Assembly: GCA_914767715.1 (NCBI GenBank) | Contig: OU612069.1 | Span: 3,472,001-3,536,000, forward strand | Direction of reading: 5' to 3' | From: Membranipora membranacea | Taxonomy: Eukaryota; Bryozoa; Gymnolaemata; Cheilostomatida; Membraniporidae | Length of the DNA stretch: 64,000 bases | Shown: piece by piece, positions 1-12,800 of the stretch | Position numbering within the stretch: position 1 is the first letter of the stretch | Layout: every line of letters begins with the position of its first letter | Notes under the pieces: model-generated | What the model was told of the DNA's origin: nothing | What the model saw: only the letters and a program-made list of their open reading frames with translations | The model's database searches: none | Position numbers and translations under genes: made by a program

Positions 1-678
1 TTTATGAAATACAGAACATCTGATTAGGCGCTCACATAGATCAATTTTTTTACAACTTCATACTCAAAGCAAAACAAAAATGTTTTTGTTAAAACATTAT
101 TGAGCAAAAAAATGCTGTCGAAATTGAATTTTCAAGTTTTAGTTACAAATCACAAAATCACGAATCAGGCTTATACTGTGTTTTGATGGGGATTACAAAT
201 TAAACAGAACATAATTAGCTCTGTGGTACCAGCATGTGTCAGCATTCATGTGTCACTCGCCACCCAGATGCCCCGCTGTCGGACCGAAAGCTACGAAGTA
301 CTTTTTTTTATAAATACTCTAATTTTTAATATAATTTTTAGTAACCATTTCTATCGTTTTATATTTTACTGCTGTGTATTTTACTGACTAACTCTTTTTT
401 TCTAGTGGAATTCACTCCGGTACATCGCACTGTTGATTTTCGAAGGAACAAAAATACAAACAACAACAACAACATTTAAACCAAGCCTGATTAATCAATA
501 CTGACCACCGTTCTCACACACATCGCACACAAAACTGCCTCTAAATAAATCTACTTCATAATAATTAACATTTTGAACAGATATATAGCTCAATATTTGA
601 TAGACAATTTTCAAACTAAAAATCGTTACCGAAAATTAAAAAGTAGCTATTTTTAGCCGTTTATATTGATGCACTCAC
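1..678. other. Left edge: no MYND exon seen
   Basis: This AT-rich stretch lies downstream of the last secure ANKMY1-like exon. On the minus strand I found no paired C-x-x-C / C-x-x-C / H-x-x-x-C coding block as expected for a MYND finger. A pyrimidine-led TAG acceptor near 287-288 (minus) opens a short frame ending in TGA, a possible alternative terminal exon. Nothing else is recognisable. Confidence 0.4.
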
Positions 679-844
679 ACTGTAAGCCGGCAGCCACCTC
701 ATTCTCTATCCTTGTTCTCTCCCGCTCGATGCACTTCTGTCTCACCACGTCTCCCATGTGTCCGAGTAATCGTCTCCTCGCGTTATAAGTCTCCCTCTCT
801 GCGTAAGATAGGGCGTGGTACGGCATGTGCGCTATTCTACGGTC
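679..844 (-). CDS. ANKMY1: ANKMY1-like exon 19: post-ankyrin helix
   Basis: This exon encodes residues 900-954: a helix rich in Arg/Glu with [19 protein letters not shown] and a second helix ending [16 protein letters not shown]. It resembles the segment just before the MYND finger in ANKMY1. The acceptor is CAT GTAG|GAC at 845-846. The preferred donor is GTGAGTGC at 678-677, leaving one base of the next codon. The next exon is not secure. A candidate with an acceptor near 287-288 would add about a dozen residues and stop (no MYND); otherwise the rest lies left of base 1. Confidence 0.85.
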
Positions 845-3800
845 CTACATGTACACCACAAAGGTCAAGGGTCAAGGGTAAATAATAAATGTTGATTGGT
901 GGCACACTGGCATTGAGACTACATTATCAACATGTGTATCTCTGATCGTTAGAGTCAATGTAGTATGAGTACCTCACATGTTACTGCCCCGAATTGATGA
1001 AATTTGCCACGGGTCTTCACACCAAATTCCATGTGATGGTACTCATGCTAAGTGAATTAATTCTCTCTCTATTGCTCAGAGATATACATGCACTAGTATA
1101 TCCCGCCATCAGTGCGAATTTTAGGGGTGTGTACCAGTCTAAATTAAATGGGTCCCTGTATTTAGAGGTTGTGTTGCGAATCTGCTGTGTCTGCTTTAAA
1201 CCTGGTGCTTCCAGATTGGGGAGTATCAGATTGCTTGCAGATTCATCAACCATATAAATTGAAACTAGGCAGCTTTAAAGTGACTACAACTGTGATGTGA
1301 TGTTGTGGTCTATCATAGCCTCGATCAAGTTGCAGGCTCTGTTTGTATGGTATGTGAAGTGGTCAGAATCTTGATCAACAAAACCGAGTGGTGAGGGGGT
1401 CTGCAACTACGGAAAAAAAGTGCTTATTATGTTTATATTTGTCTCAAGCTCAACCTGCAAGACACCAATTGATGATCATTCAAAGTGGGACGGTTTTTTC
1501 AGTGGATAAATGATAGCATATTATGCACGCTAGATGTTGCCTAGATCAAGTTGGATCCAATTGCCTGCATTCCAGTTGCTCCTTCTCCACTGGTCACATC
1601 GCAGGCTGCGGCGTGACCAGTGGAGGGGGAGCATCTCCAACACAAATGCAGGCAAATGAACTAAACTTGTTCTAGATGTTGCCTAACATTCATGCAAGTT
1701 TGTGATATTGTAAATTGATATGGTTGGCATGCTTGTATTGAAAAAATTACCCTTGTCTAGAAATTCAGCGTGTAGGATACGCTCTGAATGGTATTTACCA
1801 GTCATAGCTGTGTATTTCATGTAATTTCTATTCTAAAAATATGAGGCAGTAATGATTTTATATTAACCGAAGGACAAAAAATTCGCCTTTCGCCTGTGTG
1901 TGAAATAGCGTAAATTTAGCCTAGCTAACAATTTGGCGTCAGCTAACAATGAGTCATTTCCGAGCTAGCTAAACTAATCTCTAGCTAACATTTACTCCCC
2001 ACAGTATATACTGATATTGAAAAACTCTTTGCTACCAATAGCAATTCCCCTAAATGCAGCATTATCAACCACTGGAGTGCCACAACCACGAGGAACTCAG
2101 GTCATCGATTTGACTTGATCGACTTGACATGAATAGAGCAATTTAATAACGAATGATCATTCCAAAGCATGAAAAGAATCCCCAAAAAAAACCTAGCTAA
2201 TTCACATTGGTCATTCACAGTCACAGTAATTCTATTGTTATAGTAATTCTATTATGTGAACTACGGTACCAGCAATGAACTTGTAATGAACCAAGCAAAT
2301 ACCAGCAATGAACCAGCAAATAAACTAGATCATTGGTACCAGCCTACAGACTATGTAAATGTGGAATGCATGTTCACCCACACCTCAAGCTTTATTCAGA
2401 ATTCTGAACCAAGCATGATAAAAAACTAAGAGTAATCACTCACCAGATTAAATATATGATAGGCGTAATCCAGAGCAGTCCCTTGTATCTTTTTAGGGCC
2501 GATAGGAATGTGAGCTAAAATATCAGCTCCATTGTACACCAGCTTATCAATCTTGGGAAAAAAAATACCAATGGATTTATTACAAATTTGAATGATTTCA
2601 TACCAGTAAATTTCAAAATAAATCATAGCTTTCCTACTGTTGCACCTGTAGTAAATAAATACGGTAACTGTAAATTGCTGAACAGGCTGAACGGACTGAA
2701 CAGCTGAACAGAATTTCTCAGACTAAAATTATTATTTGTTATCATTTCTCTGGCTGACTATCACTTGTCAAACCAAGGTCAAACACATTCCTCCTAACCA
2801 AATGATTCGATGAGTCACTAAGTTCCTGTTGGCACCTAATATAACCAATTTAGGGCAAGCAAATGAAGCAATCAATATGCCAATTATGACAAAATCTGAT
2901 GGTGTTCTGGAAATTGGATACCAGAAACATTATCCAGCTCAACCTTCCATCTAGCCAGTCTTAACAAGCTTTGTTTATAGGGGGGGGGGGGGGGGGGGGG
3001 GCTATTTTCCATCCATTCACTAGTCGTGTAATGCCAAAAAATAGCTTATATATTGTCAATCAAAATCGGTGGCTGGTAGTAGTGGTGGTGGTGGTGGTGG
3101 TGGTGGTGGTGGTGGTGGTAGTGGTAGTAGTAGAAGAAATGCAGCTTTTCATGAAGGTATTTTAGGAACGGCAATACACAAACTTCAAAACTTTAAGCCT
3201 CTCCAAATATAGAGAAAGAAATTTGGAATAGGATTTTATTTTTGTTAAAAGCTTTGGATGTAAAGCCCAGGTACAGGTAATGATGATTTACAGGTGACAT
3301 ATACAGCGTGGTAGATAATCTTACCAGATCTATTCGTCCGTCAGGTGATCTGCGATGTTCGTAGGCTGTGTGACTGGCCACACACAGAGCATTGCCATTA
3401 CCATTGGTCAGTCTCAGGCTCGGGTTAGCTCTATACTTCAACAACTCATCTATGGCCTACAATGTTAGAAGGATTATGCATTGAGCAGGTTTATATTGGA
3501 GTCCTGTGCATCATCATAATTATTATCGGGTAGTTTGAGTAAGTTACTTAACTTTTTAATGACTCACCATGACAACAGACTGATTTACAAGGAATAACTT
3601 TTAGTTGTTTTTTTAAACTTTTACACCACACATGCCACACCATCACATTGCATTCAATACCATCATCTTTGATGACGACTGAATGAAATAAACTAGATCC
3701 TAAATCTTACCCGATGGTTGTACATCTTTGCCAGGTTATGCAACCAAAACACACCAAGCCAAAGAATTTCAGGTGGGTGGATCCCAATCCCTGATCCTCA

Positions 3801-6800
3801 TTACACACTTATTTTTGCAAATATAAACATTATCCAAGAGGTTTGACGAGTACATTTTATTTACTCCTCAATCAAACATACAGTACCTAATCTCATTTAC
3901 ACTTTTTGTCTTATCCAAAGTGAGCATCTACAATATTTCATGTACACAAAACCTGACCGGGGAGATTTACAGAAAGGAAATCTCACATGGAAATTATGAT
4001 TTAAGGATTAGTCTGTCACAGTAAAAGTAGTGACTGCTTCTGGTATTGAAAAACAAGAGCATGAGATATATAATGTCGGTTGCGGCTTTTTCGCAACAAT
4101 CTTTACTTTATAAAATGGCCTTGAACTTAAGTCTCACCAAGTCGTTTCCGCTGATAATAGCTAGAGATAGTGGGGAGTGTCCGTTACAGAGCACATCTGG
4201 GTCTGCTTTGTGATCCAGTAACAGGTGTACCACCTGAGAGGCATTCTACAATCACAAGTATGTACATATACACAATGTATATTTACTATTTATCGAAGGG
4301 ATTAGAGAAAAAAAGTGGCGGAATCTGAAACTACATTTAATAAACATTATTGAGTATTGGCAGGCATGTAGTATATTGACTAGGATTAGGATTACTAGAA
4401 GAGGTATACACCCGAGGGTGCTGGGGGCTGGAACAATCAACAATGAAAGCTCCCCCAGTGGGACTCGAACCCACAACTCCTGCGGCACTAATCGCCTGGC
4501 AGTGAATAGTAAGCGCTCTAACCGATTGCGCCATCTAACCATCCCCAAAAAAAAATGGGTCGATAGCGCTAATTAGATAGCCCGCTATTCACTACTCGGA
4601 GTTGTTTTCTCTCATCCCACAGCACATTCCAATCCACCATTGCCACCCTATGAAACACAGCGTACGTGTTAGGGTTATTGGCCTTACATGGCCCATTGCT
4701 GGGACCCCTTGTAGTAGGTTTAGCTGTCTTTCCAGCTTGTCAGCATGTTTTTCCATGAGTCAGTCAGTAGACAAGTTCACAGAAGAGGTATACAACCGAG
4801 GGTGCTGCGGGCTGGAACAATCAAGAATGAAAGCTCCCCAGTTACTGTTGATTAGGAGGCTTTTCTAAAACTTACTAAGGTCACTATTGATTAGGAGGCT
4901 TTTCTAAAAATTATTAAATTTCCAGACAATAGCCTACGCCTAACTACCCACGCTCACAATAGCAATAAAGCCTATATTTATTTTACAGCAATTTATTCAA
5001 TTGTTTACACGATTATGCTCCGATGGATATTTTTGGATATTTTTTGTAAATCTTTTGTTGTACTAGTCCAAAATGTTCACACTTTCACACACATGCACAA
5101 TTATTACAGCCTTTTCCTTTGCACTTGCACTTGTACTGGTTATCACACATATAATTTACTTGGGTCGGTGAAGCTATTCATTCAATTCCTGGTATAAAAC
5201 CAGAGAGCCTAAACGGAAATTTTCACTTTAACCTAAGCTAACTTTGAATGAAGATATCAAGAAATATTTCTTGAATATTTTAATAAAACACTGCAATTAG
5301 AAAAATATTTAGAAAGTACATTACAAGACGGTATAAACATCTACAGCATAGGTAAGTTTTTATTGGTAGTACCTGTACGCCTCAATATGAGATTTACAAT
5401 TATCATATTATAGTATAACTTGCTGTTTGTATAATAATACCTCAAAAGCACACAAGCTTGTTCATGTTAGAGTGAGAAATACAGGCTTAGCTCATTATGT
5501 CTGGATCTTTCAAAGCGTACTCATAATCAGCTTTGTGAGATAGACATTAGGTTAAGAGTGATTTAATGATATTTCAAAAAATAAAATATACCGAATATCG
5601 CATTTTGCACACTTTTACACATTAGAAATACTACCATCCAAACTTTTTACATTTGAAATTCAGCTATTAATTATTTTAAAATTTTTAAGTGCCGGCACGT
5701 GGCAGCTTTGGTCACCGAAACTCGTCTTACAACCCCTCTGGAAAAACTGCATAAAATCATAACTATGTCCAAAACTCGGTTGACTTTATGTTCATACTGG
5801 AAGTTTATTTCAGTTCTGTTCAAGTACATTCTCATTTTGGCCTCAATCCTTATAGAATGACTTTCATGCAAAATTAATTTTTGATGTAATAGGGAGTTAG
5901 AGAGAACTGTCCCAAACTATGCCTCCACGAAGATCAAGAATACAACAACCAGCTGATGACTCAGATGAAGAAAACTTCATTGATGGCCCTAATCTACAGC
6001 TAGAGCAGGGGATCCAGCATTTATGGGGCACAGTACAACTGCGAGAGGATATTAATCATAATCATATGCACGTGCTGTTTCAGTTTATGAGCGAGCATCA
6101 ACTAGTCCCCACAATTATAATCATAACAATATTTTACACTCTGTTTGAATAGTAGCAATACTAATATAATACTGATAGATCTTTGATGGTTGAGCTTTAT
6201 ATAATATGGATATGAAAAATATTTTACATGGTCCGAAGGCCTTTTAACTGCGGCCATCTTTTAGGTACCATACATTTGTCATATTTTCCAAGATGCTTTC
6301 TTAAATCAAATATTCCATCAAGAAAAAAACATATTATACTACCTGATACTGGTTTATCAACACAGCGGTGTATTGATGATGTACTATTTGGCAATCGATT
6401 GTTATGATTATGATGCAAAACCATTGTATACTGGTGAGCTATCCAAAACTCCAGCAATAATTAACTGCATACACAATCTATATTTATTATATTTTGTGTA
6501 CCTAATATGTATTTAAATACCTATAAATATATAAAATTTTATATTACATATATATTTATTAAATATATATACATATTAATTGACGTTGTACTGAAAGCTC
6601 TAACAGCTTCTGTATTTTGTGGTTCACAAATTTGCTGCACAAGAAACTTGAAGATATTTAGTCGGAAACTCACCAGATAATTATCATCTCTAGAGCAGGC
6701 AATGTGTAGGGGGGTCCGCCCCAGGGATGCAACCTCGCTGTCCCATTCTTCAAAGCCGTCATCCCTTGCTGCAAAACAGAGTATCACAACGTGATAAGTA

Positions 6801-9800
6801 TTCATGAATTAAACAGGAAAGGTGATACCAGGAATTTAAAAGCCACAAACGAAAAATGTGACAAGACTTTCAGTGGTATATTTTATTTCAAACCAGGGCC
6901 TAAATACCTTTCTCTAGTCAACCTTTTCACTTTTCTGTCCCGATATATTATTGGTGAAAGTAATGCAAACTTATCCATTCCACAAACTCATCAACCACAG
7001 AGCCAGAGTTTTCTTTTTGACATCATGTCATATAGTTGTCTACTTTTTGCCAGACTATTATATTCAAGAAACCAGTCTAATATGCCATTATTACGCCAAA
7101 AAGTATTTTTGATGAAACATTAATCAAAGATACTTCGAGACTTACAACGGTATATGTACCGATATATTTACCATAACAGCAATGACTATGACATGACACT
7201 CCCGCTGTTCCCTGTCCACAGCAATTCAAGCGTGAAAACGAGTGTTTGTCATTTTGGGTGCTTGCTCGCTTGCTCTGTTTATATAAGATTACAATGTAGA
7301 AATGATTTCTTTCTGCAGACATAGCCTTACTTATTTCAGATTTGCCTGAGAGTGGTTCATGCAATTCTCTTGATTTTTTTTACATGTGTTACCAGAACAT
7401 ATGGGCCACAGTCAGTAGTCAGTCAATGGATTTTGCAGATATATTTGATTTAGTGGCTAACATTCCTTTGTGAGATGAGTAAGACAAGGTACACACAATA
7501 CTAGATAGCCCTTACATCAAACAAAGTTTCCTATGACCAACAGTCATTCTAAGCTGACCAAAGGAAGGTGTCAGATTTATGAAATTTGTCATTCACAAGC
7601 TGAAAACTAGATAAAAACAGCCCAAAAACAGCCTCCTTTTCTCCCTCCCCCTCCAACATAATCTTTTTGTGAACCATGAAAATAATCATTATTACCAATC
7701 ACCTCAATCAAGATATTTACTTGAGAACATTTGCTCCAATTTAAGAGGTAAATGTGGCTATAGAGACGGCCCAAAAAGTGTCCAGTTCATAGCGCCATAT
7801 GGACATGTCTCTTCTATACATATGCTAAGCAAAAATTACCCAACCATCTGCATGAATGATGGGGCCTTTATTTTAGATTGAGCTTAGCGTTATAACATGA
7901 AAACTCAGGTCCATACTCTAGTACTCAACTACATCAGTGAAACTCCACCCATAATCTCAGCTATCATATAGTTAACCTACCAGGCGTTTAGTCGCTGGCA
8001 AAATAGTAAGTGGTAAGATCATCACAGTTGTATTTATATCACCTTCCCTTGGTAGTCAAACTATCGTTAGTCATGTTTCCCCTCAAACGCAATGATAAGG
8101 CCAATGTCACTTAGTTGATCCTACAGTGTACTTTATAGTTTTTTACCAAATCTTGCAATAAGATCCTACGATATCCTCTCGAGTATGATCCATACTAACT
8201 CGATACTCAAAAATTTGAATTCATTTTCAAAGAAACTGATCTGTGCATTGACATAGACTGCACTTATTCAGTAATATTGATAGTCCATGTTTAGATGTGC
8301 TGAGTAACTGTGGTGCACAAATGGACAAGATCTGATGCCACAAAACAGAAAGCTTCTCCAAGTCACCCACTGCTAACACATTTCAATACTACTCTCTAGG
8401 AGGCCGTCAAATTCATTTGGATTTTTTATCACCCTGAAGACTGAAATAACTAGATAACACATTTATTTACATGGATCTACTTTAAGACACGCAAATACTA
8501 GTTTTTGATGTAAAGAGAACTGTTTATATGAGTAAGTCTTGTGTGTCAAAACATCTTAAAGTTTGTAAAGATTGCTAAAAAAAATCCTCAAAACTCAAAA
8601 TCACTTGTTAGTAATCATCACATGATTTTGATTTTTACATCATTGAGATGCCTGAAATGTCTAGATCTAAAATATTTTTATTTGAAGTTTCAGTGAAATT
8701 TGGAAATACATAATTTTCATGAAAAACAAACAGGCTACCTGTGTAAATTTTGAATTTCCTATTGAAATTCTATTGAAAGCCACTAATCATAAAGCTCATA
8801 ATTGAAGCGTAACACTCGTTTTCATGCGGGCCGCTTGCCTATTCAACTGAAGACCGCAGTTTGATAGGAGTGTCATATCTTAGTATTTATAATCTTTGAT
8901 AACAGCGTGGGAATTGAAATTGACGATTGATTAATACCATGTAAGCTCCATCTAGAATAATATGACTTTGAGCTTGCTATATCAATACAATACAAAACAA
9001 TATAATTCAAAAGAAACCTACTGAGGAATTGTTGCTATTAACATATGAACAGCAATCGATGATAAGCACCATGTAAATTCCATTTTGAATGTGACAAAAA
9101 GTCCCCTTCAGTTTCCTTAAACCCATGAAGAACCATAATACAATAGAAAACCTACTGAGATCGTCGTCCGGATCCAGATAAGAGTTGTCAGCTGTAGCTC
9201 GAGCGTCTGGGTGACTCAGAGCGTTCAGTAAGTACTCTGTTATGAGAATACCTTCCTCTCCTGGTGTCCCAGCTGCGAGATGTAAAGGGGACAGCCCTCC
9301 TTTCTATAAAAGTATACGGAATGTGTATTGAATTGAAAATGACATATGCGAATGATATACCGAGTATCTTCACCACAATCAATGTCTTCACACATACACA
9401 TTCTTTCATTGTACATTATTTCAGGATTACAAGTAACTGGTAGCTAAAAACGAGAGTAAACATATCCTGCATATCAACAAATGTTCCTGCCCAATTATTG
9501 AGCCAACAGTGCAAAAAATAATCACAGGTGTACCATGTATATAAGAATAGCAACCAAGCATACTGCTAAATTCATTAGGTAAAAGCCCAACTTGTTCGCT
9601 TTAAGATAACTTTTACCATGACCATGATCATTTAACCATGTTTTTTTTCGATTTTTTACACATGAGCTGCTCAGGTCTTGATTGTATCACCGGAAAACCC
9701 ACTCATCATAAAAATATTACAGAGCTTACAAAAACAGCACTGTTATTAAGTCTTATCAGGCAGTTCCTTCTCAATGACATATGTTACTCTGAATAAAAGC

Positions 9801-12800
9801 ATTGAATAGTGCCCCACTGTATACATCATATGTTACGTGCTCAAACATTGTCCAGGTCGGTGATAGTATGGTAGTGATTATTAAATGCTTCTACCATCTC
9901 CACGCTTGCGCACTTAAACTACATGCATAGACCTCTAATATCTCTTAACCGTACCTTCTCTGGTAGTCTAAGATTAGCGTCAGCACCTTTAAGCAGCAGA
10001 AGTTTGGTAGCCTCCATATCTCCAGCCTTGATAGTAAATACAAGAGCAGGCATAGGTACAGAGCAGACATTAGGGTTACCTCCTCGTCGGAGTAACAGCT
10101 GCATCGTCTCCCATCGCTCCTTCTTCCTGGAATAAATGAATAAAATATTTGGTGAAAATGAAACTTCTGAACTCTCTTATCAAACAACTTGATACAGCTC
10201 AAAATATCACTGTGATACTTTTGTGAATGAGATGTGCCTGATTGGCCACACTTTGACAACCACTACCTCCAGCGGTAACCCCAGCTGGTGGCAAACTCAT
10301 ACGCCTAAGCTAGGCGCATATCAAAGTATCAGGCAGGGTGGCCTGTAGCTCTTGTTGTAGAATCATATTTGCAGCTGTGCTGAATAATCGAATAACCATA
10401 TTTTGTGGTCTCTGTTATGGGTTTGTGGAGAACATGGTTGCTATATTATTAGATGGAAAACCCATTGGTATTAAGACAAAAGATTTTATAATAAATAAAG
10501 AGAACCATTTGCTGAATCAAGTCAAAAGATTTCCCTAAGTTTGTTTGTCCACTCACATAGCTTTTCGTTGTGCTAGCATTCTCATTCTCTCTACACTCAC
10601 GGCGGACCCATTATTTCCTCTTTTAGTGACCATTTCGTTGTGGCTGAGGGCTGTAGCACATCTATCTATGAGGTCTTCCTTGACCTTAATAAAACATTAA
10701 TTACAAACGATAAGAGCCAGATCGATTCACAGAAGCCCCTATACCCATTCAAGTCCTGGAGTAAATCCATGTAACAGCATATCATTAAAATTGTAGTACC
10801 CAAGCTCGAGTAACAAATGAAATTTTGTTAAAATTGTTGGTACAAATCACTGAACTTGTCTCTGTTCGAAGACTGAGAGACAAAGGTGCATTGAGGGTGC
10901 AGCAGTCATTTCACAACCAAGTTGCTTTCAATTTGCAGAAAGGTTGAAGCGAATCTGAGGCTATGGAGCCCAGTAGCCAACAGGCTGCAATGGGAGTTCA
11001 AACCCAGATCCACCAACACTTGTGTGTGAGAGGGCCATATCCATGGACTAAATAATAAACCTAGACATGACATTATATGGAACATAAGCATTGAGGCACT
11101 GAGGCATTTAATTGTGGCAACGTAACGGCATTGGAAGGTGTAGTATCATTGGTGTTATCATTGACTTGCAGATATGCCAGGTATTTTGTTGAGTTTCAGC
11201 TGTATATAGTGTCCTGTCTAGGTTTATTATTAAGTCTATGGCTCTAACCAACTGAGCTACCTATTTGAAAAGTGGATATATTACCCCAGTAACTCAGATA
11301 TTGTGAGTTCATAGGGCAAATAAAAATTAATAAAAAAATGAAAATTGTGGAAAATAGCAGTTTAGTTTCTTTTAAATATTTTAGCGAGGATCATAGTGGT
11401 CAGGGAGAGGCAATAAATCACTATGATCACTGATGATGTTTAGTTTCATATGCCCTAATGACTTTTCAGTCTGAGATCTTTAAAAGCACACCAAACATGG
11501 CCTAATAGGACTGTCATTTTAAGAGATGAGAAATGATACTGATCCTACCTCAATACCATAGTTAAGCACAGTAGTATCTGAGTGGAATTCTGCGTCCCCC
11601 TGTCTGGATATTTGTGAAACTGCCTGAGAGGATATAATGCTAACTTCATCCTGAAGAAATAAAACCAGCAGGAATAAATCAGTAATTATTAAGAAAAGTA
11701 AAGTTCAAGTTTAAAACGTATAACTGTGTCAGTTTGAGCGCCAAAAGTGATACTGTTTTGTGTCGAATGCCCTCTTACGCTCAAACTTTCTTTTGCTAGC
11801 CTGGCAGTCTTTATATCACAATTTGGTTGTTCATTTAGTATGAAAATCCAGAAGAATTATTATCAACTGATGCAGAAAGGCTGTTGATAGGAAACCATCA
11901 TATCGAAGAGTATTAGGTAGGAACTAATATGAGCAAGAGTCACTGCACTGATGTACAGTCTGAACAACACTAGATAATGGGGTATAAAATAAGTTACAAA
12001 GTAAAGCTGAGGCGGAAAGCTTTTGAGAGAAACTGATAAATAACACCAGCAAGACTGGAAATCATTCCAACCCGTCGGTAAGGTGTAAGGCACCAGAGAG
12101 AGTCGGTAGCTATGGTCTCTGGTAGTACAGTAACTTTATAGAAGCAGCGAGGGTGACAAAACGGAAACAAAATAGCTGGGTTTATGACAAAGAATTGAGT
12201 GTTTGAGCTATGGATAAAGTTCAGCAAAATGCATCACAGTTGTGGACACTAATCCAAATGCCATTGTTCAAATTTCATATTGTTAATGTTTCGCGTGGTG
12301 AATGGTGAGGTATGTCGTTTGTACTAGAGAATACTCAGTTATGAACAAACGTGAGGTATGTTTCCCAAAATTCTCGAGGTGGCTTTGCCAAAATAAAGAG
12401 TCGGTCCTATCTTCAGCTAAACTTATTTTACAAAACCGCTCTTTCAAACAGCGTGTTAGACAGATTGTAACTATGTATTGTGACATTTTATCAGAAAACA
12501 TCCTGTCTTATGTGAAAGATCTACTAAAGCACTGATGCATTTTGCTGAATATTGTAATGTCTAGAACCGTACACTGGGTCTAGTTACCACCAGATTGACT
12601 GGAGGTTTATGAGGCCGACTGGATGGTTGGCGTTTCTTTCGTTTTTTCTGAAACATAATTGATGTGAACGTAATAGTTTAATGATTGACATATCATGTTG
12701 GCTGATATGGGCTAATGTCTGCAGCAAATGGTATGTTATGTTATACTCTGAGTAATAAGGCCTGTTACTGTGCCCTATATTTTTTTGAATCAGTCTCAAT

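Noticed and set aside
3076-3165. Valine-rich protein frame
   Set aside because: It is translated GGT/GTA microsatellite, not a gene.
4440-4546. Functional tRNA gene on the minus strand
   Set aside because: The A and B boxes are perfect, but the acceptor stem cannot pair and a SINE tail follows with a second tail copy nearby.
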